DNA from: Bacteroidales bacterium
GTDB lineage: Bacteria; Bacteroidota; Bacteroidia; Bacteroidales; UBA932
Reading direction: 5' to 3'
Assembly (NCBI GenBank): GCA_017471045.1
Contig: JAFUWZ010000007.1
Span: 1 to 64,000, forward strand
Length of the DNA: 64,000 nt
Shown here: one piece after another, positions 49,538 to 58,705 of the stretch
How positions within the stretch are numbered: the stretch's first letter is position 1
Layout: each line of letters opens with the position of its first letter
Translations under genes and position numbers: made by a program
The notes under the pieces: generated by a model
Told to the model about the DNA's origin: nothing
The model's database searches: none
Seen by the model: only the letters and a program-made list of their open reading frames with translations

Positions 49538-50875
49538 TTACATACCTGAACGTCCGGTCAGACGGCCCGTCTTCATCAGACCGTCGTAATGACGCATCAA
49601 CAAATAGCTCTCGATCTGCTGGAGAGTGTCGAGGACAACGCCCACGAGGATCAGGAGGGAAGTGCCTCCGAAGAAGCTCGCGAAGGAGTTGGTGACGCCC
49701 GCCTTGATGGCGAGGGCCGGCAGGATGGAGATGATGCCGAGGAAGATGGAACCGGGGAGCGTGACCTTCGTCATGATGTCGTCGAGGTAGTCCACGGTCT
49801 TCTTGCCCGGCTTCACACCCGGAATGAAACCGCCGTTCTTCTTCATGTCTTCCGCCATCATCGTCGGGTTGACCGTCACGGCCGTGTAGAAATACGTGAA
49901 GATGACCACGAAGAAGAAGAAGAGGATGTTGTACAGGACACCGGTGTAGTTGCTCAGCGTGGCAGCCAGACCCCGGGTCGCATCAAATTTCGAGAAAAGG
50001 AGCGGGAACAGCATCAAGGCCTGGGCGAAGATGATAGGCATGACGCCCGCAGCATTGATCTTCAAGGGGATGTACTGACGTACACCACCGTACTGACGGT
50101 TGCCGACCACGCGCTTGGCGTACTGCACGGGCACCCGGCGGACCGCCTGCACGAGAGCGATGGCGGCGACCAGCACGAAGAACCACAGCACAAATTCGAC
50201 GACCAGGATGAGCAGACCGCCGTTGGTGGTAGTGAGCTTCTCACCGATTTCGGTCGCCAGCGCATAAGGCAGACGGGCGACGATACCGATCATGATGATC
50301 AAGGAAATACCGTTGCCGATACCGCGGTCGGTGATGCGTTCGCCGAGCCACATCACGAACATGGAGCCGGCCATCAGGATGATGGTGGACACCAGGTTGA
50401 ACATGAAATTGCTCCAGCCCAGCTGGTTGACGGCGACGAAAGCCTGACCGGGGATCTGGCTGTGCAGAGCGGCCATATAGGCAGGACCCTGGATGCAGAT
50501 GATCAGGATGGTCAGCCACCGGGTCATCTGAGTCATTTTCTTACGTCCGCTTTCGCCCTCCATCTGCAGCTTACGGAAATAGGGGACGAAAACACCAAGA
50601 AGCTGGATGACGATGGATGCCGAGATGTACGGCATCACACCCAGCGCGAAGATTGAAGCATTGCCGAACGCACCGCCGGAGAACATGTTCAGGAGACCGA
50701 CGAGGCCTTCCTGCGTGTTGCTCTGGAGGTTCGCAAGCAACGTGGCATCGACGCCCGGAAGGACGACGAAGCAGCCCAGCCTGTAAACCAGGATCAAAAG
50801 AACCGTATAGACGATTCTCTTGCGGAGCTCTTCAATCTTGAAGATGTTCTTGATTGTCTCGATAAACTTTCTCAT
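49538..50875 (-). CDS. secY: Protein translocase subunit SecY
   Basis: 445 residues with ten membrane helices; the plug-region GGAFGNASIFALGVMPYISA and the cytoplasmic loop VPVQYAKRVVGNRQYGG are recognisable. It forms the Sec channel. It starts 5 nt after rplO. Confidence 0.98.
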   Translation of the reverse strand: MRKFIETIKNIFKIEELRKRIVYTVLLILVYRLGCFVVLPGVDATLLANLQSNTQEGLVGLLNMFSGGAFGNASIFALGVMPYISASIVIQLLGVFVPYFRKLQMEGESGRKKMTQMTRWLTILIICIQGPAYMAALHSQIPGQAFVAVNQLGWSNFMFNLVSTIILMAGSMFVMWLGERITDRGIGNGISLIIMIGIVARLPYALATEIGEKLTTTNGGLLILVVEFVLWFFVLVAAIALVQAVRRVPVQYAKRVVGNRQYGGVRQYIPLKINAAGVMPIIFAQALMLFPLLFSKFDATRGLAATLSNYTGVLYNILFFFFVVIFTYFYTAVTVNPTMMAEDMKKNGGFIPGVKPGKKTVDYLDDIMTKVTLPGSIFLGIISILPALAIKAGVTNSFASFFGGTSLLILVGVVLDTLQQIESYLLMRHYDGLMKTGRLTGRSGM

Positions 50876-50880
50876 CGCAG

Positions 50881-51330
50881 TTATTCGATTACGACAGCCT
50901 GACCGCCGGCGGCCTCGATCTTGGACTTCGCGGTGGCGGAGAAAGCGTCAGCCTTCACGGTGAGGGCGGAAGTGATCTCTCCGTTACCGAGAATCTTCAC
51001 GAGCGCATTCTTGGACGCGAGACGGGCCACCTTGATGTCGTCGACGCTGATTTCGGTCTTGCCGAGATCATCGGCGAGAGCCTGGACGGCGGCGAGGTTG
51101 ACTGCCTTGTATTCAACACGGGTAGGGTTCTTGAATCCGAACTTGGGAAGACGCCGCTGGATAGGCATCTGACCGCCTTCGAAACCGATCTTATGGGAAT
51201 AACCGGCGCGAGCCTGGGCACCCTTGGTACCACGGGTGGCGGTACCGCCTTTGCCGGAGCCTTCTCCACGTCCGATTCTCTTGCTATTCTTGGTCGAACC
51301 AGCTGCAGGTTTCAAATTTTCAAGTTTCAT
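50881..51330 (-). CDS. rplO: 50S ribosomal protein L15
   Basis: 149 residues from MKLENLKPAAGSTKNSKRIG. ATG 51330 was taken because it fits the family start; an in-frame start further upstream at 51363 would overlap rpmD. The GRGEGSGKGGTATRGTKGA block is typical. Confidence 0.97.
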   Translation of the reverse strand: MKLENLKPAAGSTKNSKRIGRGEGSGKGGTATRGTKGAQARAGYSHKIGFEGGQMPIQRRLPKFGFKNPTRVEYKAVNLAAVQALADDLGKTEISVDDIKVARLASKNALVKILGNGEITSALTVKADAFSATAKSKIEAAGGQAVVIE

Positions 51331-51343
51331 AATCTCGTCCTCC

Positions 51344-51529
51344 TTAGTCTTCAATTTCTTCAACTTTCACAAGATGAGCGATCTTGGCGACCTGTCCCAT
51401 CGTGACGGGATTCTTCTCGACCTCGACAGTCTGATGCATCTTGCGGATACCGAGCGTGCGGAGATTGGCGATCTGGCGCTTGGTCTCTCCGTTCTTGCTG
51501 ATGATCTGGGTAATTCTGAGTTTCGTCAT
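51344..51529 (-). CDS. rpmD: 50S ribosomal protein L30
   Basis: 61 residues, MTKLRITQIISKNGETKRQI with the TLGIRKMHQTVEVEKNP core. Usual position between S5 and L15. Confidence 0.96.
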   Translation of the reverse strand: MTKLRITQIISKNGETKRQIANLRTLGIRKMHQTVEVEKNPVTMGQVAKIAHLVKVEEIED

Positions 51530-51540
51530 GATCCGTCCTC

Positions 51541-52059
51541 CTATCCGTTAAACACCTTGTTCATGGGGACACCACGGAGACCCGCGACGGTATAAGCGTC
51601 ACGCATTTCAGTCAGGGCGGCGATCGTAGCCTTCACGAGGTTGTGAGGGTTGGAAGAGCCCTTGGACTTCGCCAGGACGTTCTGGATACCGGCAGACTCG
51701 AACACGGCGCGCATGGCACCGCCGGCCTTAACACCGGTACCGGGAGCGGCAGGCTTCATGAAAACCCGGGAACCGCCGAACTTGGACTCCTGCTCGTGCG
51801 GGATGGTCGTATTGATGATGGGGATCTTCACGAGGTTCTTCTTCGCATCCTCGACACCCTTCGCGATGGCGGCCGTGACTTCGTTGGCCTTGCCAAGACC
51901 ATAACCTACAACGCCGTTCTCGTCACCCACCACGACAATCGCCGCAAAGCGGAAGTGACGACCACCCTTAGTAACCTTGGTTACTCTCTGGATGGCGACC
52001 AGCCTGTCTTTCAACTCAAGCTCAGAGGTCTTTACTCTTTTAACATTTGTATTTGCCAT
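51541..52059 (-). CDS. rpsE: 30S ribosomal protein S5
   Basis: 172 residues with both the dsRNA-binding region ([20 protein letters not shown]) and the C-terminal [20 protein letters not shown]. It supports decoding fidelity. Confidence 0.98.
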   Translation of the reverse strand: MANTNVKRVKTSELELKDRLVAIQRVTKVTKGGRHFRFAAIVVVGDENGVVGYGLGKANEVTAAIAKGVEDAKKNLVKIPIINTTIPHEQESKFGGSRVFMKPAAPGTGVKAGGAMRAVFESAGIQNVLAKSKGSSNPHNLVKATIAALTEMRDAYTVAGLRGVPMNKVFNG

Positions 52060-52069
52060 AGTCTTTCAA

Positions 52070-52432
52070 TTAGAATTTAAGGCCACCTTCACGGGCGGCG
52101 TCAGCCAAACTTTTAACCCTTCCATGGAAGAGGTAGCCGCCACGGTCGAAACACACGGTGGTGATACCCGCCTGGAGGGCACGCTCCGCGACAGCCTTGC
52201 CGACGATCGCAGCAGCCTCGATACCGGTCTTGCCTTTGCACTCGGCGGCGAGACCCTTGTCATTGGAAGCAGCGGCGACCAGCGTCTTACCCTGCTCGTC
52301 ATCCACGACCTGGACGTAAATCTGCTTGTTGGACCGGAAAACAACCATGCGGGGCTTCTCAGCGGTACCGTTGACATGTTTACGGATGCGGTAGTGAATC
52401 CTTCTTCTTCTTTCAATTCTATTCAATGCCAT
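52070..52432 (-). CDS. rplR: 50S ribosomal protein L18
   Basis: 120 residues; [17 protein letters not shown]-terminus and [20 protein letters not shown] are characteristic. Binds 5S rRNA. Confidence 0.98.
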   Translation of the reverse strand: MALNRIERRRRIHYRIRKHVNGTAEKPRMVVFRSNKQIYVQVVDDEQGKTLVAAASNDKGLAAECKGKTGIEAAAIVGKAVAERALQAGITTVCFDRGGYLFHGRVKSLADAAREGGLKF

Positions 52433-52447
52433 AGTTCTATCCTCCTA

Positions 52448-53008
52448 TTATTTTGCGGCCGCGGTCTTGCCCGCCTTGCGACGGAGCGTCTCACCGACGA
52501 ACTTGATACCCTTGCCCTTGTACGGTTCGGGCCTGCGGAATGAACGGATCTTGGCGGCCACCTGGCCGACCAGCTGCTTGTCGCAACTCTTGAGGACAAG
52601 GACGGGGTTCTCGCCTTTCTTGACCTGGGGGACTTCAGCCTTGACCTCATCCGGGAGCATCAGCTGAATGGTGTGGGAATAACCGAGGTTGAAGGTGAGG
52701 AGCTGTCCGGAGACCTCCACACGGTAACCGACACCCACGAGTTCCTGCTTGATCTCGAAACCTTCGGAGACACCGACAACCATGTTGTGCACGAGGGCGC
52801 GGTAGAGACCGTGCATCGAGCGATGGCGGGGCTGGTCCGTAGGACGGGCGAATTTGATCTCATTTCCCTCAACGGTGACTTCGATGTCCGGATCCACTTT
52901 TTGGCACATCTCACCAAGAGGGCCTTTCACCTTGACGACGTTGCCATCGAGAAGCTCAACGCTCACGTTGGACGGAAGGCTTACAGGTAATTTTCCGATT
53001 CTTGACAT
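52448..53008 (-). CDS. rplF: 50S ribosomal protein L6
   Basis: 186 residues, MSRIGKLPVSLPSNVSVELL start and the RRPEPYKGKGIKF signature near residue 155. Binds near the factor-binding site of 23S rRNA. Confidence 0.98.
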   Translation of the reverse strand: MSRIGKLPVSLPSNVSVELLDGNVVKVKGPLGEMCQKVDPDIEVTVEGNEIKFARPTDQPRHRSMHGLYRALVHNMVVGVSEGFEIKQELVGVGYRVEVSGQLLTFNLGYSHTIQLMLPDEVKAEVPQVKKGENPVLVLKSCDKQLVGQVAAKIRSFRRPEPYKGKGIKFVGETLRRKAGKTAAAK

Positions 53009-53026
53009 TATTTCGTACTTTATAAA

Positions 53027-53422
53027 TTAATAAACATAGCAAATAACCTCACCGCCGACATTGAGATCCTTGGCCTCTTTGTCCGTGATGACGCCCTTGG
53101 ACGTGGAAAGGATGGCGATGCCGAGTCCGTTGAGGACGCGGGGCATGTCCTTGACGTCGGTATAGCGACGCAGACCCGGGGAGGAGACGCGCTCGATCTT
53201 CTTGATGGCGGCCACCTTGGTCTGGGGGTGATACTTCAACGCGATCTTGATGATGTCTTGGGGCTTGTTCTCAACCACCTTGTAGCTGAGGATATAACCC
53301 TTCTCACAGAGAATCTTGGTGATGGCAAGCTTCATCTTGGAAGCGGGAGCCTCGACCACCTTGTTACCGGCGAGGTAAGCATTACGGATTCTCGTAAGGA
53401 AATCTGCAATAGGATCAGTCAT
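53027..53422 (-). CDS. rpsH: 30S ribosomal protein S8
   Basis: 131 residues, MTDPIADFLTRIRNAYLAGN start and STSKGVITDKEAKDLNVGGE near the end. S8 is often the autogenous repressor of the spc operon. The gap before it (from rpsN) is the largest in the block at 74 nt. Confidence 0.98.
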   Translation of the reverse strand: MTDPIADFLTRIRNAYLAGNKVVEAPASKMKLAITKILCEKGYILSYKVVENKPQDIIKIALKYHPQTKVAAIKKIERVSSPGLRRYTDVKDMPRVLNGLGIAILSTSKGVITDKEAKDLNVGGEVICYVY

Positions 53423-53446
53423 TTCTTTTTTGTTTTTTTAGAGCCG

Positions 53447-53462
53447 GCGCGACATCGCGCCC
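53447..53462. other. Intercistronic hairpin between rpsN and rpsH
   Basis: GGCGCG-ACAT-CGCGCC is a perfect 6-bp palindromic stem with a 4-nt loop in the only sizeable gap of the ribosomal block. No T-tract follows on the minus strand. It could be an RNA-processing site or an S8 binding site; neither is shown. Confidence 0.4.
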
Positions 53463-53496
53463 GATATCCGATTGTTAATAATATAATGTTTGCGTA

Positions 53497-53766
53497 TTAC
53501 CAGCTGGCTTTCTTCACACCCGGAAGGAGACCGTTGGAGGCCATCTCACGGAACTGGATACGGCTGAGGCCGAACGCTCTCATATATCCCTTCGGACGAC
53601 CGGTGATGGAACAGCGGTTGTGAAGGCGGACGGGAGAGGAGTTCTTCGGAAGCTTGTCAAGGGTGGCCCAATCGCCGGCCTCTTTGAGAGCCTTCCGCTT
53701 CTCGGCATACTTAGCAACCATTTTCGCACGCTTGACCTCGCGGGCTTTCATCGATTCTTTTGCCAT
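53497..53766 (-). CDS. rpsN: 30S ribosomal protein S14
   Basis: 89 residues of the long, zinc-independent type (only one Cys). [19 protein letters not shown] is the family signature. Confidence 0.97.
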   Translation of the reverse strand: MAKESMKAREVKRAKMVAKYAEKRKALKEAGDWATLDKLPKNSSPVRLHNRCSITGRPKGYMRAFGLSRIQFREMASNGLLPGVKKASW

Positions 53767-53772
53767 AGTATC

Positions 53773-54369
53773 TTATTTATTATGTTTCTTGAACGGGAAA
53801 CCGAACTCCTTCAGAAGCGCGTAGGCCTCTTCGTCGGTCTTGGCAGTGGTCACGAACGTGGCCTCGATGCCATGGATCCGGGGGTTCTTGTCAATGTCGA
53901 TCTCGGGGAAGATGATCTGTTCCTTCAGACCGAGGGTGTAGTTGCCCTGACCGTCCATCTTCTCGGAGATACCGTTGAAGTCACGGATACGGGGGAGGGA
54001 GACGCGGATCAGGCGCTCCAGGAACTCGTACATCTTCACGCCGCGCAGCGTCACCTTCGCACCGATGGGCATGCCCTTACGGAGCTTGAAGTTGGAGATG
54101 TCCTTGCTGGAGGTGGTGATGACCGCCTTCTGGCCGGAGATCAGGGAGAGTTCCGCAGCGGACTCCTCGACGATCTTCTTGTCCTGCGTACCGTCGCCGA
54201 CACCCTCGTTGAGGATGACCTTGACGAGCTTGGGGACCTGCATCACGGTCGTATATGAGAACTGCTTCATGAGGCGATCGACGATCTCCTCGGTGTAAAG
54301 CTTCTTGAGCGCGGGCACATATCCTTTGGGAAGGGCCTGGACTTCAGTATTGGTAGCTTTCTTTGCCAT
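53773..54369 (-). CDS. rplE: 50S ribosomal protein L5
   Basis: 198 residues; GQKAVITTSSKDISNFKLR and LPRIRDFNGIS are diagnostic. The N-terminus is about ten residues longer than the minimum. Binds 5S rRNA and contacts P-site tRNA. Confidence 0.98.
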   Translation of the reverse strand: MAKKATNTEVQALPKGYVPALKKLYTEEIVDRLMKQFSYTTVMQVPKLVKVILNEGVGDGTQDKKIVEESAAELSLISGQKAVITTSSKDISNFKLRKGMPIGAKVTLRGVKMYEFLERLIRVSLPRIRDFNGISEKMDGQGNYTLGLKEQIIFPEIDIDKNPRIHGIEATFVTTAKTDEEAYALLKEFGFPFKKHNK

Positions 54370-54371
54370 AA

Positions 54372-54689
54372 TTATTTGATCTCCTCTCCAGATTTTTTAG
54401 CATAACGGACCTTCTTGTCGCCATCCATCTTGTAGCCGACGCGGGTGGGCTTGCCACTCTTGGGGTCGATAAGCTGTAGGTTAGAAATGTGGATGCCGGC
54501 CTCCTGCTCGATGATACCGCCCTGGGGCTGCTTGGAGTTCGGCTTGGTGTGCTTCTTGACGAGATTGACACCTTCGACGATCGCGCGATCCTTGTCGGGA
54601 TTCACGGAAAGGACCTTTCCGGTCTTTCCCTTGTCGTTACCGGCATTTACATAAACGGTATCGCCTTTCTTGATATGCAACTTTTTCAT
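54372..54689 (-). CDS. rplX: 50S ribosomal protein L24
   Basis: 105 residues from [20 protein letters not shown] (KOW motif GKTGKVL). ATG 54689 fits the family start; ATG 54695 two codons upstream is an alternative. Early assembly protein of the 50S subunit. Confidence 0.95.
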   Translation of the reverse strand: MKKLHIKKGDTVYVNAGNDKGKTGKVLSVNPDKDRAIVEGVNLVKKHTKPNSKQPQGGIIEQEAGIHISNLQLIDPKSGKPTRVGYKMDGDKKVRYAKKSGEEIK

Positions 54690-54701
54690 ATTCATCAAAG
54701 A

Positions 54702-55067
54702 TTAAAGGACCTCAGGTGCCAGTGAAACGATTTTCATATAATTCTCACGAAGCTCTCTGGCGACAGGGCCGAAGATACGAGTGCCCCGGAGTTCTCCCGT
54801 GTTGCCCAGGAGGACACAGGCGTTCTCGTCGAAACGGATGTAGGAACCGTCCGCACGGCGGATCTCTTTCTTGGTGCGGACGACAACAGCCTTCGATACC
54901 GTACCCTTCTTGGTGTCACCGCCCGGCATGGCGCTCTTCACTGCGACGACGATCTTGTCACCGACCGTAGCATAACGGTGGTTGGTACCGCCCAGCACAC
55001 GGATGCAAAGCACTTCCTTCGCACCGCTGTTGTCGGCAACCTGTAAACGTGTTTCCTGCTGTATCAT
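54702..55067 (-). CDS. rplN: 50S ribosomal protein L14
   Basis: 121 residues, [20 protein letters not shown] start, [16 protein letters not shown] and [13 protein letters not shown]. Forms bridges to the small subunit. Confidence 0.98.
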   Translation of the reverse strand: MIQQETRLQVADNSGAKEVLCIRVLGGTNHRYATVGDKIVVAVKSAMPGGDTKKGTVSKAVVVRTKKEIRRADGSYIRFDENACVLLGNTGELRGTRIFGPVARELRENYMKIVSLAPEVL

Positions 55068-55070
55068 AGA

Positions 55071-55325
55071 TTATTTTGCTTTTTCAACGATTTCAACTAA
55101 TCTCCAGTTCTTGGTCTTGCTCAGCGGACGGGTCTCCATGATGCGGACGGTATCGCCGATGCCGCACTCGTTCTTGTCATCCTGGGCGACGAACTTGGTG
55201 GTCTTCTTGACGAACTTGCCATAGAGGGGATGCTTCTCCCGGGTCTCGACGGCGACGACGATGGTCTTGTCCATCTTGTCGCTGACCACTACACCGATTC
55301 TTTCCTTACGAAGATTTCTTTCCAT
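55071..55325 (-). CDS. rpsQ: 30S ribosomal protein S17
   Basis: 84 residues, [20 protein letters not shown] and [20 protein letters not shown]. Starts 11 nt after rpmC. Confidence 0.98.
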   Translation of the reverse strand: MERNLRKERIGVVVSDKMDKTIVVAVETREKHPLYGKFVKKTTKFVAQDDKNECGIGDTVRIMETRPLSKTKNWRLVEIVEKAK

Positions 55326-55336
55326 AAGACTTCAAT

Positions 55337-55534
55337 TTAGTTCTGTTCTTTTTCTTTCTCAGCAAGGATAGTGATCATGCGAGCGATATCCCTTCTGGTC
55401 TTCTTAAACTTGGACGTATCCTCTAATGGAGAGATAGCGTGGTTGATCTTCATGGTATCAAGATTGGCCTTTTCGATCTGGATGCGGTCGCGCAGATCGG
55501 CGACGGACATTTCGCGTACTTCTGAAACTTTCAT
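55337..55534 (-). CDS. rpmC: 50S ribosomal protein L29
   Basis: 65 residues, two-helix protein (VREMSVADLRDRIQIEKANL, RRDIARMITILAEKE). Near the polypeptide exit tunnel, where chaperones dock. Confidence 0.97.
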   Translation of the reverse strand: MKVSEVREMSVADLRDRIQIEKANLDTMKINHAISPLEDTSKFKKTRRDIARMITILAEKEKEQN

Positions 55535-55551
55535 TTTCTTTCTCCATTAAA

Positions 55552-55971
55552 TTATTCGACATAGTCCCTGCGGACGACAAACTTCGTATCGACGGGAAGT
55601 TTGTTGGACGCAAGACGCATCGCCTCTTTCGCGACCTCGAGGGAGACACCCTCCGCCTCGAAAAGAATGCGGCCCGGAGTGATGGGAGCCACGAATCCGT
55701 AGGGATCACCCTTACCTTTACCCATACGGGTGGAAAGCGGCTTCTTGGTGACGGGCTTGACAGGGAATACCCGGATCCAGATCTGACCTTCACGGTTCAT
55801 CCGACGGGAAATCGCCTGACGGGCGGCCTCGATCTGCTGGGCGGTGAGCCAGCAATTTTCAAGGGTCTTCAGACCGAAAGAACCAAACGCAAGCTGATTG
55901 CCTCTCTGGGCGTTGCCCTTCATGCGGCCTTTCTGTTCCCTTCTAAACTTTGTTTTCTTAGGTTGTAACAT
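55552..55971 (-). CDS. rplP: 50S ribosomal protein L16, first gene of the block
   Basis: 139 residues, [20 protein letters not shown] start; [20 protein letters not shown] is diagnostic. In most bacteria rpsC and the rest of the S10 operon precede rplP. Here the upstream neighbour is a divergent DUF4294 gene and rplP has its own strong promoter. Confidence 0.98.
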   Translation of the reverse strand: MLQPKKTKFRREQKGRMKGNAQRGNQLAFGSFGLKTLENCWLTAQQIEAARQAISRRMNREGQIWIRVFPVKPVTKKPLSTRMGKGKGDPYGFVAPITPGRILFEAEGVSLEVAKEAMRLASNKLPVDTKFVVRRDYVE

Positions 55972-56060
55972 CGTTTATGAATTTAAAAATAAATTATCAA
56001 TTTTCCCCAACTCGCTGACAATCAATATATTAGTATCAAATAGCCCGATTTTTGGGACTG

Positions 56061-56090
56061 CAAAGTTAGTAAAAAAAAAGAAAACACAAA
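56061..56090 (-). promoter_or_regulatory. Strong promoter of the rplP-rplQ ribosomal operon
   Basis: On the minus strand TTTG (56090-56087), 18 nt, then TAACTTTG (56068-56061). Start of transcription near 56056, giving a leader of about 85 nt before rplP (55972-56056), AT-rich and without an obvious hairpin. The 296-bp gap 55972-56267 holds only this leader, the promoter and the divergent DUF4294 promoter. Confidence 0.75.
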
Positions 56091-56252
56091 TGGTTTTTAT
56101 AGTTTTTTCAACTCATTTCGACCGTAAAATCAAGCGGTCAAAATCCGAATTTCCAGCGAGTTCCGATATCCGGCCCAAATTATTTATCCCCCGTTTTCGA
56201 CAAACACTCAAGGGCCTTTCCGACCCGATGCTGGATTGGTCTTTTTTTTGCT

Positions 56253-56260
56253 TACATTTG
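56253..56260 (+). promoter_or_regulatory. -7 box of the DUF4294 gene
   Basis: TACATTTG ends 7 nt before the ATG at 56268, so the mRNA is predicted to have almost no leader. A run of T (56242-56249) precedes it; no clean -33 box. Confidence 0.5.
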
Positions 56261-56267
56261 CTCCCGT

Positions 56268-56942
56268 ATGTTAAGGAAAAGAACCATCCTGCTCCTGGGG
56301 GCCCTCGTGCTCCTTCTTGCGTTTCCGGGCCATGCCCAGAATTCAAAACGCAGGATGGCCCCGACCTTTATGTACTACATGGTCGAGGACGGGGACACGG
56401 TCTTCCTCGACACGATCCAGCCCGCCTGGATCTTCCCGAAGGGCAGCCGTGTCAACAAAGCCGACTGGCGCAAGTACTGCCGCCTCGTCTACAATTTCAA
56501 CAAAGTCTATCCCTATGCCCTGCTGGGCAAGAAACTGTCGGAGGAGGTGGACATGACCATCGAGATGGAAAACATGCGCCGCCGCAAGCGGGAGAAATAC
56601 ATCAATGACATCCAGTGGCAGCTGCTCCACGATTTCGAAGACGCCGTCCGCCACATGACCATCTCACAGGGCCAGCTGCTGGTCCGGCTGGTGGACCGGG
56701 AGCTGGGCAAAACGCCCTACGCGGTCGTGAAGGACTACAAGAGCAAGGCCGCCGCCGGTTTCTGGCAGGGCGTCGCGAAACTCTTCGACCAGGACCTGAA
56801 GACGCGCTACGACCCCGAAGGCGTGGACAAGCAGACGGAACAGCTGGTCCGGCTCTGGGAGCGCGGAGAGTTCGACACCTTCTATTATTCGATCTTCTTC
56901 GAGTGGCCCAAGAAGACCGAAATCCCGTCCCAATACCAATAG
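56268..56942 (+). CDS. DUF4294 family exported protein
   Basis: A 224-residue protein with a signal peptide ending PGHAQ. The mature part (YYMVEDGDTVFLDTIQPAWI, WRKYCRLVYNFNKVYPYALL, then a helical domain) matches the Bacteroidetes-specific DUF4294 family of unknown function. Its final 58 bp overlap the convergent LpxH-like gene. Confidence 0.82.
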   Translation: MLRKRTILLLGALVLLLAFPGHAQNSKRRMAPTFMYYMVEDGDTVFLDTIQPAWIFPKGSRVNKADWRKYCRLVYNFNKVYPYALLGKKLSEEVDMTIEMENMRRRKREKYINDIQWQLLHDFEDAVRHMTISQGQLLVRLVDRELGKTPYAVVKDYKSKAAAGFWQGVAKLFDQDLKTRYDPEGVDKQTEQLVRLWERGEFDTFYYSIFFEWPKKTEIPSQYQ

Positions 56943-57631
56943 GGCGAGTCCCCGATCCAAGACTCCGCCATCAGCAGACGCGCGCCCGAGGGCAGCGTCA
57001 GGTCCACCTGTGCATGATAGTGGCCGAAGATGAAATAATCCACCGGGTGCTCGCGGGCATAGGTCTCGGCAAAGCGATACAGCGGCTCCTGGGCTCCGCG
57101 GAAGCGGTACGGGGGATGGGACAGGCGATTGCGCCGGGACCACGCACGCGCCAGCCCGAAGGCGAGGGTCGGGTGCAGGGTGCTGAACAGGGCCTGTGCC
57201 ACGCGGTTGGAAAAAACCCCGTGCATCAGCCGGTAGCCGAACGGGACGGGACCGAGCCCGTCCCCATGGCCGACGCAGAAACGCTTGCCGTCCGCCTCGA
57301 AAAAGTACGGCTGCCGCAGGATCCGGATCCCCAGTTCCTCGAAATAGCGGAAACACCACAGGTCGTGGTTGCCGGCCATGAAATAAACCTCCACGCCGGC
57401 ATCCATCAGCTCCGTCAACGCAGCAAACACCCGCACGTAGCCTTTGGGCACGACATACTTGTATTCGTACCAGAAATCCCATATATCGCCCAGCAGATAA
57501 AGGGCCTGCGTCGTTCCGGCCGGGATCGAGCGCAGGAACGCTACAAAACGCGCCTCCCGGTCGGCAGGATCGCCGACCTCGAGTCCCAGATGGACATCCG
57601 ACACGAAATAGATTCCCTTCCTTTCCGGCAT
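56885..57631 (-). CDS. UDP-2,3-diacylglucosamine diphosphatase (LpxH-like)
   Basis: A 248-residue metallophosphoesterase: FVSDVHLG, LLGDIWDFW, MAGNHDLW, VGHGDGLG and FGHYHAQ are all in place. LpxH hydrolyses UDP-2,3-diacylglucosamine in lipid A synthesis; it is the closest assignment, as the length and WD/FR motifs fit. The start is 1 nt before the uppP stop. The C-terminus overlaps the convergent DUF4294 gene by 58 bp. Confidence 0.82.
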   Translation of the reverse strand: MPERKGIYFVSDVHLGLEVGDPADREARFVAFLRSIPAGTTQALYLLGDIWDFWYEYKYVVPKGYVRVFAALTELMDAGVEVYFMAGNHDLWCFRYFEELGIRILRQPYFFEADGKRFCVGHGDGLGPVPFGYRLMHGVFSNRVAQALFSTLHPTLAFGLARAWSRRNRLSHPPYRFRGAQEPLYRFAETYAREHPVDYFIFGHYHAQVDLTLPSGARLLMAESWIGDSPYWYWDGISVFLGHSKKIE

Positions 57632-57632
57632 G

Positions 57633-58448
57633 CTAGAGAATCGAGAACAGGATGACCAGCAGGCCGACGATGGCGCAGTAGAGGGCAAACCACTTCAACC
57701 GGGCCTTCTTGACCAGGGCGATCATCACTTTGCAGGCGAAAAGGCCGGACACGAAGGCGGCCAGAAAACCCACGGCGAGCGGCAGGGCACCGATGGAAGA
57801 GGCCGCCATATCCCCGCCGACCAGGTCCAGGAAGGCCTCGCCCAGGATAGGAATCAGCACCATCAGGAAAGAGAACTGGGCCACGGATTCACGCCGGACC
57901 CCGCACAGCAGGCCCGTACTGATAGTCGTGCCGGAACGGGACAGGCCCGGAATCACCGCGACAGCCTGGCCGAGGCCGATGAGGAAAGCCTGCCACCAGC
58001 TGATGCCGTTGCGCGCCTGGGAGACGGAAGAGGGATGCTGCTTGCGGGAGGCCGACATCCTGTCTGAAAGAAAGAGCAGCAGCGCCGTCACGAGCAGCGC
58101 GATCCCGACCACCAGCAGCGAAGCAAACAACGCCTCGACCTTATCCTTGAGGAACAGGCCGACGAACAGGACGGGAATCATCGAGAGAAAGATTTTCAGG
58201 ATGTAATCCGTCTCGTCGTTGTACCGGAACTTGAACAAACCGCAAAGCAGCCGCCAGATCTCCTCACGGAAAACGACAATGGTCGCCAGGACGGTGGCGG
58301 TATGGACGACGACCTCAAAGACCAGGTCGCCGGAAGCCTCCACGCCGAGCAATTCGCGGCCGATCGTCAGATGGCCGCTGCTGCTGACCGGCAGAAACTC
58401 CGTCAGGCCCTGGACCAGGCCGAGCAACAATGCTTGCAACCAGGTCAT
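57633..58448 (-). CDS. uppP: Undecaprenyl-diphosphatase UppP/BacA
   Basis: A 271-residue inner-membrane enzyme recycling the undecaprenyl carrier. GLVQGLTEFLPVSSSGHL (residues 10-27) and PGLSRSGTTIS carry the catalytic Glu, Ser, His and Arg. Its start overlaps the DUF3098 stop by 4 nt. Confidence 0.96.
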   Translation of the reverse strand: MTWLQALLLGLVQGLTEFLPVSSSGHLTIGRELLGVEASGDLVFEVVVHTATVLATIVVFREEIWRLLCGLFKFRYNDETDYILKIFLSMIPVLFVGLFLKDKVEALFASLLVVGIALLVTALLLFLSDRMSASRKQHPSSVSQARNGISWWQAFLIGLGQAVAVIPGLSRSGTTISTGLLCGVRRESVAQFSFLMVLIPILGEAFLDLVGGDMAASSIGALPLAVGFLAAFVSGLFACKVMIALVKKARLKWFALYCAIVGLLVILFSIL

Positions 58449-58690
58449 TTCTTATCCTCCTTCCGCGTGAATACGCCCATGATGGCGACCACTTCGACGA
58501 CAATGCCGGCGATGATGACGACCGGGGCGGCAACAAGCCGGCGGAAGTCGAACATCGCGTAATTGAAGACCTGCGGATCCTTGCTGCCCCCGCCCGAGAG
58601 CAGGATATAGCCCGCGATCATCACGAGCAGTCCCGCAATCATCAACCTCAATCCTTTCGGCGTAATCGCCATCTTTTCACGATCCTCCAT
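58445..58690 (-). CDS. DUF3098 small membrane protein
   Basis: An 81-residue protein with two membrane helices (about 15-33 and 53-73) around a short loop (GGGSKDPQVFNYAMFDFRR). DUF3098 genes sit between ftsX and uppP across Bacteroidetes; function unknown. Confidence 0.85.
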   Translation of the reverse strand: MEDREKMAITPKGLRLMIAGLLVMIAGYILLSGGGSKDPQVFNYAMFDFRRLVAAPVVIIAGIVVEVVAIMGVFTRKEDKK

Positions 58691-58705
58691 AGTTGTTTCG
58701 ATTAT

